NCBI RefSeq assembly: GCF_003171515.1
Contig: NC_089396.1
Location: 2,232,001-2,296,000 of the forward strand
Direction: 5' to 3'
Length of the DNA stretch: 64,000 nucleotides
Source: Pyrenophora tritici-repentis
Taxonomy: Eukaryota; Ascomycota; Dothideomycetes; Pleosporales; Pleosporaceae
Position 1 is the first letter of the stretch; the number at the start of each line of letters is the position of its first letter. Positions 46,717-58,464 of this stretch are shown piece by piece. Made by a program: the position numbers and the translations under genes. The notes under the pieces were generated by a model. It saw only the letters and a program-made list of their open reading frames with translations, did no database searches and was not told the origin of the DNA.

Positions 46717-47962
46717 GGTTACTGTCGGATTTGTGTAGCTCGTAAGTGTATGAGGAGTTTGGGAGGGAGAGATGAGAGGCCCATTTGTATTTGGATTGTC
46801 TGCATTGTGTTAGGGGAGGTGTATGTTGACTTGATTGGAAGTGGGTGGATAGTGTATCTACGAAGTGTTTTGACAGTGTTGTTGAACTGTTTTTGATAGT
46901 GTGTGGTGAAAGTTGTCATACAGTGAAGATATGGGATAGTCCTAATAATATCACAGCTAATATCTAGACTATGCCAAACGACTCACGACCACACAATTGC
47001 ATCAGCCCTTGCGCCCTGAGCCATCCGTCCTGAGCCCCGCCCTTTAGCCCACGACATCCCATCTTTCGACTCACATTTAACACTATTGTCGCGCCCTAAA
47101 TCACCGAGTTCTCCATGTCGTCAACCTTGCTAAACTCATCATTGTCGCCTGGCCCCCAAGGACTGCGCCGTATCTCATTCATATGAATTAGGTAGTGTAT
47201 TTACAGCGGACGTCGATTATACAAGGGAATTATCTAGTATTTTCTATTCAGCCATTCACCTGTATCTATAGTCCACAATATACCGTCTTCTATCCTTATC
47301 CCACTGTTGACCTCTCCCTCCTCTCAGGCTAATGGATAATGTTCCTCTTCCACACCCACATCTTCGTTGGACGGAAAGTCTTAACCCACTCAAGTACCGC
47401 TTACCGTATGTCTACATTTACAACAGATCCTGGCATAGGTCATGCGGCGCCAGGACGGTCTCAAAACTACTAAAGGTACACTGTGTTTACTGTAGCATCA
47501 GATTCTCTAATGATCATGACAGCCAAGGCAAAGCAAGGTAGAGATTTACAATTACAACTACAATAACGTGAGAAGACCTAGCCTAACAAAAGGACATAGT
47601 GCTCCAAGCCACGCAAGACGGTACAAATCTAACGACTAGGTCATTCCACACATCGCATCCTATCCCATCCTATCGCAGAACTAAACCTACCACCACGCCT
47701 TACTACATCCACCATACAACCCACTATACAACCCGCCATCCTACCACCTCATCCCTACAAAACACCCCCATCCATCTCCCCCCCAAGCCACCAAGCCACC
47801 AATCTACCCACCTCGTCACACTTCCCCTACCACCCTTACCACCCTTCCAATACCACCATCAAAATAACCGACCAAGCACTTCCACCAAGACTTTGCCTAG
47901 ACAATCTTACACTCCGCCAAGGATAAATATCACGGGTAACCGTATCCCTCATATAACCGACT

Positions 47963-48066
47963 GACCGACCGACCGACCGACCTTGCAGCGGTGTTATTAT
48001 TCCTTCGTATTATTGTTATTATTATTATTACTGCTAGCGTGCTTTGTGTGTGTGTGTGTGTGTGTG
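47963..48066. repeat. Cluster of three microsatellites (GACC, TTA-type, TG)
   Basis: Five GACC units at about 47963-47982, an ATT/TTA-rich run at about 48008-48031 and eleven TG units at 48045-48066. They sit exactly at the composition switch. Confidence 0.85.
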
Positions 48067-48533
48067 TCTGGACTCCGGCCATTGCTGACTGACGGACTGG
48101 GTTTTGTCGCATTAATGTCACTGCTTCTGTTTTGTTGTGGAGATTGGATGTTGGGAGGAGGATGATGCGGATGCGGATGGGGATTATTTGTTGATGTTGT
48201 TGTTGATATTGTTGTAATTATTAGGGTTGTTGTTGATGCGTGCGTGCGCGTGCGAAGGGGGAGATTGGGTGTAAGAGGGGAAGTTTATGCGAGATAAGTA
48301 TGCTGGATAGACTAGTGCGGATATGGGAGTTAGACTAGCAGAGCCTTGTAAAGGGGGATTGTAAACATGTTGACGACATCGGTTGGGAGAGTTTGGCATC
48401 CATCTTCATGTGGACAATAAGCAAAGTACTGCAATCCAGATGATGTAAAATCAGACAGCAATAATCAAAACAGTTCAATGGTATCATGGCTCGCGCTACA
48501 AGACATCTTCCTTTGTTCTACCTCTCGTCTCCA

Positions 48534-48568
48534 TCTTCTTCTTCTTCTTCTTCTTCTTCTTCTTCTTC
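48534..48568. repeat. TTC/GAA trinucleotide microsatellite
   Basis: About 11.7 perfect TCT/TTC units, 35 bp, in non-coding sequence. Frames that cross it encode only poly-Lys/Glu/Leu. Confidence 0.9.
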
Positions 48569-49197
48569 CCCAACATGGAGACAACAACAAAACACACACT
48601 TGTGATCGATCCCCCTTGTGTCCGGCACAGCCTTCCACATGGAGAGACAAGGAAAAGGGTGAAAGCATCCACAAAGTAAAGTAAAAAAAAAGGCAAAAAA
48701 AAGAACATAGGAGAAAACAAATTTCCTCTCCTCGCTCTTCAAACATCGCTCTCAACCACCAAAAGCAAATAAACCTGTGGTTCCAAAAAGGTTAATTCTG
48801 CTCGCGCCACCATCTCTCTCCTGGTTTGGCAAAACGACTGTTTGAGTGTTCGAAACCGTAACCCCATGTTGACAGAAGCCAAGAGCGGTGAGAGTGGTGG
48901 CAGAAGTCGGTTGAGAAGAGATGGAGAAAAGCTGCGCAAGGGGGGGAGAATGGTATCTTGTATTTGCTGGTCGTTCGTGATCAAAGAAAGGTAGAAAAGA
49001 AAAGGAATAAAAAATAGTTATCGAAACGCCATGTGTCGCATGCAAACCCGTTGTAAATTTTCCAAGAATGCTACGTTTGTTGTATATGTGTATATGTGTC
49101 GTGAAGAAAAAGCTTTGCTCTTTCTCAGCTTAATCACTCTCTACTACTACGGAAAAAATGGGTGGTAGAAGAGATGGAATACAAGAAGAGAAAGGCT

Positions 49198-50908
49198 TTA
49201 GTGGCGGCCCAAAAGACCGTGCTCGCGGTCGCGGCGGTGCTTGTGAGCGTGGCGGCGACGCTTCGAGTCGACGGTAACGTAGGTGATGACTTCCTTGATG
49301 ACAACCTCGTATACGACACCGTCCTTGACGTAGGTGCTGGTGGAGATGATGGTGCCATCGTCTTCGGCAGGTTCTGCGACGGGAGTGATGGCAGCGGCGG
49401 GGGCAGCGGCGGGCGTGGGAGAAGACGAAGACGAAGACGAGGATGAAGGTGCAGCGTTGATGCCAACGTTGATGCCAACGCCGACACCGACGTTGTAGAC
49501 GGAGATACCACCGGCACCGGTAGAGCGAGCAGGGGCGTAGGATTGCGTAGACATCTCAACGGAAGAGAGGACAGGCTTGTTTGGCTTTCCTGGCGAAGCG
49601 GCTCCAGCAGGGTCCGCGTAGCCGGGACCATATTGGACAGGAACGTTACCGCAGAGACCCTCGACGGGACCGGCGCAGTCATCGTCGTCAAGGATCTTGG
49701 GCATCTCCTTGATCTTGCACATGTTCTGCTCGAGTTCGGTTTGCAGGGATCCAGAGAAGACTGGGCAGTCCTCGACACGGCCAGAGAGGTTGGTGCAGGT
49801 GTCGACGGCTTGCTGAAGGGTGTCGACGTCCCAGCCGTTCATAAAGTCACCGTGGTATCCGCAGCCTGTCCGATGTTAGTTGCAGTGCTTTGGTAAAGGG
49901 CATGGAAAAACATACCGGTGGGGTCACCGTTGGAGAAGAGGAATTGACCAGGCACTCCCTTGAACTTGTACGTGTCCCAGATGGTCTCGTAGAACAGCGA
50001 AGGCAGACGGGTCTCGTAGCCCTTGGGACATTTGCCACCCTGAATCATGTCGGGGTAGGCGACGTGGCTCTTGTGGTCAGGAGCGGTGACGTCCTTGCCG
50101 TTCCAGCAGGATTGGAAGAAAAGCTCAGCACGGATACCGTTCTTGCAGTGGGCATCCAAGTACTCCTTGCTGGGCAGAGTGTGGCGGAAACGCGAGCCCT
50201 CGGGGGCAATGTCGTAGTTGAGGCAGTTGAAGCCGAGGGCCTTCTGGCCAAGGGCGAATTGAGTCTTGTCCTCTGGGCCCCAGGACGAGGTTGGCGGGTC
50301 TGGAACGGGACCAGTGAAGTTGCGCAGACGGGAGTCACCGGCAACCATCTCGAAGCCCTTGGGAAAGGCCTTGATGTTTTCGCCCAAAAGGAGGTAGTAT
50401 GCAAGCATACCGCCAACCTGAGGAACAACCTCGGTCATGCCGTCCTCGTGGACAAAGTGGAGCGAAGGGGTCCAGTAGGCGGACTTGTCGTCGCTGAACT
50501 GGCATGACGTGCACTCAGACTCGCGGAGCATCTCATAGGTAGTTGATTCACCAAAGTCTGTCAACTGTCAGTCACTTGTCATGGCGAAACAGGGCCTGCA
50601 TCAGACACTTGGGCATCAAGGACTGGAACACTGCAAGACGGGCCAGGTAGTGCTCGTTTTCGGACACGTTTGGCCGACTCACATGACCACGTGGTTCAAT
50701 GCGATGTGGGTCCAAACAGAAAAGGGAACGGTGTTTACTTACTACCACCACCGTGGATGGTGTGACTGTGGGATGAGGCGATTCCGAAGTCGACGATAGG
50801 ATCGAGACGGGCGAGACCTGTTCGGGCACGGCAAGGCATGCGCCAGAAGGCGTTGGCAGATCCCGATAGGACCGCGGCAGCCGCCGCGTAGGAAGCGACA
50901 GACTTCAT
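49198..50908 (-). CDS. Secreted DUF1996 protein with Ser-rich linker and basic tail
   Basis: Three exons on the minus strand, 50908-50743, 50557-49916 and 49865-49198, encode 491 residues. The GTAAGT donor at exon 1 gives HTIHGGGNFGES across the junction, the DUF1996 lead motif. Intron 2 (GTATGT...GGACAG) joins FSNGDPTG to CGYHGDFMNGW. A signal peptide spans about residues 1-20 (MKSVASYAAAAAVLSGSANA). DUF1996 blocks follow: LRESECTSCQFSDDKSAYW, FNCLNYDI, FQSCWNGKDVTAPDHKSHVA, several cysteines, and DTYKFKGVPGQFLFSNGD. After residue 340 come a Gly/Ala/Val stretch, a run of nine serines, Pro/Ala-rich linker, a VITYVTV-type block common in fungal wall proteins and an Arg/His/Lys-rich end. It is probably extracellular or wall associated. 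The biochemical function of DUF1996 is not established to my knowledge. Confidence 0.87.
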
Positions 50909-53900
50909 GGTAACGGTGGTCAAGTTTGTGTTTTGCTTGAATGGCAGTTGAGTGGTGTCGTGATAAAGTAGGCTGAAAGTGTTGGAGATTGGAGGGTGCT
51001 TTTTCAACAGCTCGGTGGCACTTGACGATCTGACGTTCGGGGACAAGGCGAGGTGGTGTTGAAAGTATCAGCCGCCAGGACTCTCCTGCGCTTCAAACAG
51101 TGTAAAGTGAAAAGGAGTGGAACGTTGTGTCGAGACAACTGAGGCTGGATAGCGAATGTTTGAGCCAAAAGAGTGACGAGCAAAGGAACGAAGGCAGCAA
51201 AGCGAAAGGGAAAAGGAAGAGGGCCCGAGGGGATTGAGCGGTTATCACCACGGAACCATGCCGATGGGCATCTCCTAGGGGAGATGAAGGAATGCTTTGG
51301 TTTAGCGAAGTGAAACCCTAGGTTAGCGCCATGGCATGGGAGGGCGTGACAAGGCGCTGCCGTGGCTATGGTTGGACCGTGATGCGCTGCACACCGGCCT
51401 CTAGACCAGGAAGGGGAAGCTGAAACATGTCAGTAAGGGGAACGCAGTTGTCGATCCTAAACATGGGTTGGAAGAAGGGCAGCCTTGCAGCGTGCCTGCA
51501 GTACTGCGGTACTCAAAAAGCCGCCGTCGTGGACATGATGCGCGGTGCAAGCCGTGGGATGTGGATGCGCGCGAGTTGCTTTTTCCGTCTCTTGTACTAG
51601 GCACAGACAGAGATACACTCGGCTCCGCTGGTCTTGCACGCTTCTGCCTCACCATGATTGTCGGCCGATTCGCTCCACGTGTGCGCTGCTCATGGCTCAT
51701 CAACTCAGCTGCATTTGCCCATTTCCTTCCCCTGTCCATTTCAGCCTCTGCCTGTCCCCGTCGGCCGTTGCACCCCCCGTGGCACCCCCCGTGGCACAGT
51801 ACATAGAGCCGGGTCAGACTGGGATTGGATCGTCGCCATGCTTGCTGTAATGGCGGCAACCCGTGCGCAATTAGGCCATTGCAATCTCTGATGCTCTTTA
51901 TCGCGCAGAAATGAGAGACTAGAGAGTGCTAGAGACATGGCCCCAACTGAAGGCCGTCGTATCACGGCCATGACGGCAATGACGTGCCCCACTAAAACCG
52001 ACATATCGCAATTGCCAATTGCCAAAGCGGATACCGGCAATGGAATGGCGTCCATGTCATCGGTGCCATGTCTCCTTTTCTTTTTTGCCCCAAGTTGCAG
52101 TTCCAGAAGTTCCACACACATGGGTCCACGACTCCTTTTGCCCTGCTTGTTTGTTTGCACCGGCTTCGCATGTTTGCACAGTAGCAATATCTCACGACTC
52201 CGGTGAGCTGCGGCCGCCTGCTTACCCTCCTCTATTCGCTGGTACCCTAGGCGGGAGATTGCGCCAACACTGCCCAAGACCATCTGACCGGCGCGGCAAT
52301 AACGCGGCGAAGCGCGCAAATACTGTACAGTAACGAGGACAAAATCTCCATGACCACGTCGCCACCGTCACAGCCGCCTGTTCACGGCCCTCCCTGTACG
52401 AGGCCGAAAGCATCTGCTGCACCGCGGCACAGACGTTGCACGGCCGCATGTTCCCCTTAGCAACTTGTCCCAGAAGGTCAACCGCCCACTGTATACGCGC
52501 CGGGATGCCCCTCGTCTTTTCATGCCAATTCCCGGCCCGGGTCCATACAGCCTATCGATACCATCGTGTTCCTGCAGTAGCGCCTAAATCATCAAAAGCT
52601 CCTCTGATTCGCCCTGTCTATTCTTGCTGAAGCACCTTCATGCACCATCCCGGCCCCCTTCTCACCTCAGCTCTCTCTCTCGACACATGTCCCCTCGCAC
52701 AACCTGCAAATAATGTTTTCGTCTGCGTCCCGTAATATTCGTGCCCCTCTACATCTAAGCACTAGTTACCTAATTCCATCTTACCTTGTCGCCCCCCATC
52801 CCGGCCTGTGGATACCAACACTGTGGACACAACCCGCCCGGATCACCAACGTAGATACCAGCCTCTGTCATCACATCGTCTCTCCACTCGTCATCGACAC
52901 TCAACATCCCTGTCCCCGTATCGCGTCCAGGCACGTCTTGATCCTCACTGGTCCTTACAGCACGACCCGCCTCGTACCTGTTTCATGGGCCGAAGCACCG
53001 TACTTCCACTAGTGCTGTCTTTTTATCAAATTACTACCGTGTCCTGTTTACCATCTTTTTCTTCATATACGCCCATCACTCACATACACCTCGCGGTAGG
53101 CGCCCATGTAAAGACGTCTTGCTATGTCGAGTATGCGTTTCACAAGTCTGTGATATGTCATGTTTGAAGCGTAGACATGGTTATTGTCGAGTTGCTCTAT
53201 TCAGGCTATCGCTTAGGGAAAGAGTAAGGCTTTGCCTCGTCCATGATGTGTACGTGTTTGTTGATATGAGAAATCGGTAGGATGAAGACGCAAGAGAAGA
53301 GTAAAAGTCGAACGTGTGTACATGACTATTATTTATACTGGTTCGAGAGGCTTATAAGCTCTCCAGGGTCAGACCCAAGAGAGCACTGATGCTCTGGATG
53401 CTTTTGATGGTGGACAGTCTATGACCACGACACTCATAAGAGTGCTTACCACGCGCCAAAATTGATCAGAACAAGTACGAATGTACGTGCATCTCACTCA
53501 TTCAGATGGTCCAACCACCACTTTCCTACTCACCGCTGAACCAAACTCTGCACCTTGATTCCCGCGATTTGGCATTCCCACAAATACCCCATGTCTATTC
53601 CATGGCCTCCGTAACGCCATTACCCAATTCTTCCACTTGCATACCGCCTTCTCATCGCTAACGTAAGAATCAGACCACCGGGAGATCCAACACCCTTCGT
53701 ATTCGCATGCTCGACTCTGCTAACCGCTGTATTTCCTTTGGAGCTATGCGTTTGTTGATTGCGACTGCCCTTGAGAAACCACTTGCCACCTCTCATTCTC
53801 CTGTACACAACGATACTACCGCTACTCTGACGCACTGACAATCTTCGACAGCAACTGAAAACCATGTGTACGTGCATGGGCAAACATGTAGGCACCCGCG

Positions 53901-54634
53901 ATCGTCTGACAAGTCCTATCTAAACGGAACCTCCCACCTACCACTCGCATTGCCCGCCCTCACTTCCCCGTCCCACGCACATACAAAACTTTCTTCACTA
54001 GCTGCATGCCACTAACTACCCCCCACCCCACTCACTACCAGAAAATTCAACACAAGCAAGTCCGACCCTATATATGCACACTAACCATAGACCCCCCCCT
54101 CATCTAATTCACTGGTATACTCTTCTCTAAGCCAATCCAAACCACCAATTCATCCCCATCACCCAGCCATCAATACTAGTCTGTACCCCCCCCAGTCAGG
54201 CCCGTTCCCCACCTCGCCAATCTTCAAAACTAGAACAAAGAACCCCCTTGCTAAACCCACAATCAAACCATATTGCGCGGGGCAAAGGAGGAAGTCCTGT
54301 TTCAATGATGTCATTGGTCAGAAGTAGATTAGGACGGCTGGGTAGACTACAGACGTTGTGTCTCTTGTATGGAGCGGGTTGTTAGATTAAACGTTACCTA
54401 TGTCTCAGGTATACACCTGCTCCCAGCCGTGTTGCCAAGAAAGTCTTGTTTCGGGTATGTAGTGACTGCGCTGGTTTGTATCTTTGTGACGGGTACCGGT
54501 ATAGACTAGTAGTACTAGTGGTTTCTCCATGGATGTCGTACTCCACAAGACAAGAGATCGTCAACGTATCAGTGAAAGAGAAGATATTTCACACATCTTT
54601 ACGGTAGCTTTGCGATACAGAGTCGAACGCCCCA
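50909..54634. other. 3.7 kb spacer with no supported gene
   Basis: This contains the DUF1996 promoter at its left. Several long overlapping minus-strand frames (51401-51859, 51741-52319) look like chance products of GC-rich sequence. From about 53930 to 54250 the plus strand is C/A-rich and G-poor, then switches to G/T-rich near 54280. No RNA gene is recognised. Confidence 0.55.
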
Positions 54635-56037
54635 TTACAACTTCCCCCCTCCTTCCCTCAACGGCACATCCTTCCACGCACCATCAAACCCACACCCCCT
54701 CACCCACTCCGGCGCCCCCGCCTCCAAGCTCTCCACCGCCAACAACCCAACCTTATCCCACATCCCGCCCTTGACTTCAAACCCGTCCCTCCCCTCCCAC
54801 TCTTTGCAAACCCGCTCTGCATTCGCAATCGCCCTTACCAACTTGGCCGCATGCCCATCGTCATCAATCTGCTTGACTCTCTCAATCACACTCGCCAGAT
54901 CCCCCTCTTTCTTGGGCTTGTAGTCTGTAATTTCTTGTAGTAGGAGCGGGGGACAACCGCGCGACACGTACATTGTGATATCGGACCATATTTTCCAGTT
55001 TAGCAGGCGCCGCTGTGTGTGGGGGGAGAAGGAGGGGGTTGCGAGGAAGCGGGCGAAGAAGATTGAGGCGTTTAGACAGTGCATATAGAAGAAGTCTAGT
55101 TTAGGTATGTGAGGGGGGTGTTGGGATGTGCTTGTGAAGTAGACTGTTCCCTGCGTTAGTCGTGACTGTCGATGGTAGGTAGAGTGCTAGAAAGAGTGAG
55201 GGGGAACATACCAGTAGCATTAACCATCTCCGCCATCTTCTCCTGTAAATCATCACCTTCTTTTACAAAACACTGTGTAGCCATCTCCACCATCTCAGCC
55301 GGCGCCCGCTTCAAAATTCCATCGCGGATCTTATTCGCATCGCCCTCCTGCGCCGCCGTCCGCATTTTCTCATTACTCCTACACTCCTCCAGCACCTGTA
55401 CAATTGTCTTCCTTCCCCCAACATCCCCAGCCTCTCTTTCTTTGACTTTCTCCTCACACCCCACAAACAACCCCTTCATCCACGCCCCATGCACCGCCGC
55501 CTGCGCCAACGCCTCAGCAATAACACCTGGTTGTTCAAACTCGACCCCAAACCCGAGATGAATCAACGGATGCAAAAACCCCGCATACAACCTCACCAAC
55601 AAATCATCCGCCATTTCCGTCCCCGCAAAAAGGTATTCCTGGAGCGTAGCCTCCCACCCTTTGTTATCAATCTCCTCTTGGAAGAAGACGAGGAAATCAT
55701 GGTAGTACTTTTCTTGTCCGAGATAGTTTTTGAAACGTGAGGGGTCCTGCATGCCGCTCACGATGGAGGGTTGCAGCGGCTCCGGCGGCCGCTGGTACGA
55801 GGCGTTGTGGTCGTAGGCGGCTTGGAGTTGGGCGGGTGTGGCGCCGAGGGCGAAGAGGGTGAGGAGGTGGTGGGCGATGTGGTTGTGGAAGCCGTCTTGG
55901 TTGAAGAAGATGTGGTGGTTTTCATGGTTGGTCTGTAAGAGTTCGCTGGCCTTGGTTGCGCTCTCGGGGGCTAGGTTTGCGACGTGGAATTGGGGGGTTT
56001 GCGAGGCGGAGAGCTGGATTTTAGATGCTGTTGCCAT
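54635..56037 (-). CDS. DUF4243 questin-oxidase-like protein
   Basis: Two exons on the minus strand, 56037-55212 and 55143-54635, encode 444 residues. The correct acceptor is the second AG (GGAACAG), giving NATVYFTSTSQHPPHIPKLDFFYMHCLNAS in the conserved frame. The earlier CAG shifts frame. Family features include NHHIFFNQDGFHNHIAHHLLTLFALGA, YLGQEKYYHDFLVFF, LYAGFLHPLIHLGFGVEF (conserved histidines) and WKIWSDITMYVSRGCPP. The family includes GedK/AflY-type questin oxidases, which carry out Baeyer-Villiger-like ring opening in anthraquinone and aflatoxin pathways. Most members are not in such clusters, and no polyketide synthase is nearby here, so the substrate is unknown. An in-frame ATG at 56166 would add 43 Arg/Ser-rich residues that could resemble a mitochondrial presequence. 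The MATASKIQLS start matches family convention better. Confidence 0.82.
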
Positions 56038-56796
56038 TGTTCTGGGGAGGAAAGATGGTGGGATTCTAAAAGGTTGTGATTTGCTTGTGCTGTTACGGGT
56101 TCTTGATATCAGATGGAGTATGGGCTTTCGTGTGACGAAAGACGTGCGTCCGACTCCGAGGAACATTTACGAGAGTAGGACTCAATCTGCATCCAGGCAG
56201 AGGAGTACACACGATTTCAATCGAATTTCCATTTGCATCATACTGATATATGCCTTGGTGGAGCGCAACGCCTCTCAGCTGCAGGTAACTCAATGGCTAT
56301 GACGTTTGTGGGGAATCCCTGGACCTTAGGATCGCCCCCCATTACGAGCCTATTACTAACCGTCAATGTCGGCTCGGCCTTTCGGCGGACGTACAACGCG
56401 ACGTTAGTCAGGCACCGGCAACAATTGGAAATGGGTTTGGTTACATAAGACTATGTGGATTAATTGAAGTTTGTTTCTGAGTTTGTAGTTCTACACCACT
56501 GGGTGTTCTGCAAATGCAGAGTCGCTACACAGATTTCAAACACCCTTTCTGAACACCGTATCATGCAGTAGCCCATGGCTTGAGTAAAATAAATGATACG
56601 AGAAGTCCGTAGTCGTGCCGAGCAAATTACTTCGTGATCAATGTGCATGACTCAAGCCCACGCAACTTCTCGTGTGAACTGTTAGCCCCTTGAAAGTACC
56701 TTGTTGAGTAGTACCTGAGTCATGGCGTAATCCACGGATGTCGAGGGCGAGATGGGATCAGAGTGAGTGTCTTCTTTGAGCAAACTGTGAAGAATG
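56038..56796. other. Spacer between DUF4243 gene and SGT1
   Basis: About 760 bp between two minus-strand genes. Promoter and 3' UTR are expected and no extra gene is seen. Confidence 0.55.
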
Positions 56797-57954
56797 CTAG
56801 TACTTTTTCGCCTCCATGCCCTCAGGGGGCTCAGGCACTACTGTCTTATTTCCTACATTAGACCAATCAGTACTCAGAACGGTACCGCCACTCTCGGAGT
56901 AGCTCTTCATCATGGCGCGCTGCTGCTCCGGTGTAGCCCCGCTGTATAACTGCTTGAAGAAGCGCGATGTCTCGTCACCGCCGTCGAGCTCATCCAAGTC
57001 GTCCAGATCATCCACTACAACCTTGTCCCAGTTCTTCGCGCCCGACTTGGATGAGGTTGGGTATGCAGGAGCTGGCCCTTCCCGGATTGGTACAGTGACT
57101 TCGGTAGTTGACTGCTGAGCGGTGGTCGAGTCGCTTTGGCCTACGTCGGCAGGACGCTCAAGCTCGTGCCATCTCACACCCGGCGATGCCTTCCGCAGTG
57201 TCACCTCCAATTTGTTCGGCGTAATTCGATACTTGGATTGCGCAGGGTCGATGGATGCGTAGAGGGGATCGACGGCGTAGCTATATTCGGAGGCCGTGCC
57301 ATCAATAGGGAATGAGATGTAGACAGACTCGTCTTCGATTTTGACGTCTGCTCGGTCTTTCGATATGCCCTTGGCCATGATGGTGAGCGTTACTGTATCG
57401 TGAACCTGGTACCAGTCGGTCTTGATCTTGTTCAGGGGAGTCACCGCGATGGGAGTCGGGGCTTGTCCTGTGGTCTGCTTCGAGGCAGACTCCTCGACCT
57501 TGGCCGGTGCGGTAGGCGCTGACGCTGTAGGGATCTCGACAATCGGCGTCTCCTCTATAGTCGGCTTGCGCTCGTCTTCTGGCACGTTTTGGAGCTTCGC
57601 GGCGATCTTTGCTTCCCAGATAGGCAGCATCTTGTCCTTATCATCAAACACCTTCACTATGTTTAGAAGGAAGCTGGCGTCTGCAAACTTTCCAAGGTGG
57701 TAAAGGGCGACAGCGCGTCGGAACTGGGCATCCTTGATGAGCTCGCGTGTGCCGCGCTTCTTCGCAAGTACCACGGCGATTTCGGCATCCTTGAGCGACT
57801 CTGTGTGCTTGGAAGTACGCTGGTAAGCTGTAGCGCGACCGATGTAGTATTTGACAGCGGTAGGGTTGACAGAAAGGGCCTTGGTGTAGAGCTCGATGGC
57901 TTCGTCGTGACGGCTGGCGCTGAGCGCTGCATCGGCTCTGTGAGCGTCGTTCAT
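56797..57954 (-). CDS. sgt1: Sgt1 co-chaperone (TPR-CS-SGS)
   Basis: A single exon encodes 385 residues. Three TPR-like repeats occupy about 1-120 (ADAALSASRHDEAIELYTKAL, YYIGRATAYQRTSKHTESLKD). The CS domain lies at about 177-268 (KTDWYQVHDTVTLTIMAKGI, YRITPNKLEVTLRK) and the SGS domain at about 300-385 (KNWDKVVVDD, FFKQLYSGATPEQQRAMMKSYSESGGTVLSTDW). This is the full Sgt1 order and close to the yeast length (395). Sgt1 is an Hsp90 co-chaperone needed for kinetochore (CBF3) assembly and SCF ubiquitin ligase function. The ATG at 57954 gives the normal N-terminus. An in-frame ATG 27 codons upstream (58035) would add a hydrophobic-basic stretch not typical of the family. Confidence 0.95.
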   Translation of the reverse strand: MNDAHRADAALSASRHDEAIELYTKALSVNPTAVKYYIGRATAYQRTSKHTESLKDAEIAVVLAKKRGTRELIKDAQFRRAVALYHLGKFADASFLLNIVKVFDDKDKMLPIWEAKIAAKLQNVPEDERKPTIEETPIVEIPTASAPTAPAKVEESASKQTTGQAPTPIAVTPLNKIKTDWYQVHDTVTLTIMAKGISKDRADVKIEDESVYISFPIDGTASEYSYAVDPLYASIDPAQSKYRITPNKLEVTLRKASPGVRWHELERPADVGQSDSTTAQQSTTEVTVPIREGPAPAYPTSSKSGAKNWDKVVVDDLDDLDELDGGDETSRFFKQLYSGATPEQQRAMMKSYSESGGTVLSTDWSNVGNKTVVPEPPEGMEAKKY

Positions 57955-58464
57955 GGCGGGGTAGTATATACTTGGACCGAAGGATAATAGAAGAAACCTG
58001 GGAAATTTGCGGGAGTTTTTACGATACCGGGCCAAGCAGATTGACTTTATGTGAATACAAGCCCGAGGGCTGGTGATTGGGTTTGATGTCCATTTTCGCA
58101 GTCGCGACCATGGCCATGGAAGCTTCCATGGAATGCTTCCTTCCCAACCCGATGATCAAACGCCGCTAACCCAATCGGTGCAGCCTCGGAACACTCCCAA
58201 GCAGACTTAGTCCAGTAACACACACCAAGAGCAGTAATAAGTATACAAAGTGAAAATGGTAGAATAAAGTATTAAAGTATATCACAAAGTGAAATGGATA
58301 GAATCAAGTATATTTATTTGTATTTGGTGAATGCCACAAGACGCCTGCAATGACGGGCCAAATATGTGCTATGTCGGTTTACAATGGCCAAGGAAACTCT
58401 GGGAACAAACAAACAAACAAACAAACAAACGGACACAACTCTTCACTCTCCATAATAACTCCAT
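57955..58464. other. Spacer between SGT1 and glucanosyltransferase gene
   Basis: About 510 bp including the SGT1 promoter and the glucanosyltransferase 3' UTR. It carries a (AAAC)6 array at 58407-58430. Confidence 0.6.
58407..58430. repeat. AAAC tetranucleotide microsatellite
   Basis: Six perfect AAAC units about 35 bp beyond the glucanosyltransferase stop codon, likely within its 3' UTR. Confidence 0.9.

Larger units (their letters stand above)
46717..49197. other. 2.5 kb gene-free spacer with microsatellites and a strand-composition switch
   Basis: No coding signal is seen. The plus strand is strongly G-poor from about 47600 to 47930, passes through GACC, TTA and TG simple repeats (47963-48066) and is then C-poor and G/T-rich to about 48320. 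A TTC array lies at 48534-48568. Confidence 0.65.

Noticed and set aside
51741..52319. 192-codon minus-strand frame
   Set aside because: Several frames on both strands are open across the same GC-rich stretch, there is no recognisable motif, and part of the frame derives from a short local repeat (near 51765-51800).
55143..55160. First CAG acceptor for the DUF4243 intron
   Set aside because: It shifts the frame. The next AG restores the conserved VYFTSTSQHPP sequence.
54635..56037. Secondary-metabolite cluster suggested by the questin-oxidase-like gene
   Set aside because: No polyketide synthase, cytochrome P450, transporter or cluster regulator is adjacent. Neighbours are SGT1 and a DUF1996 protein.
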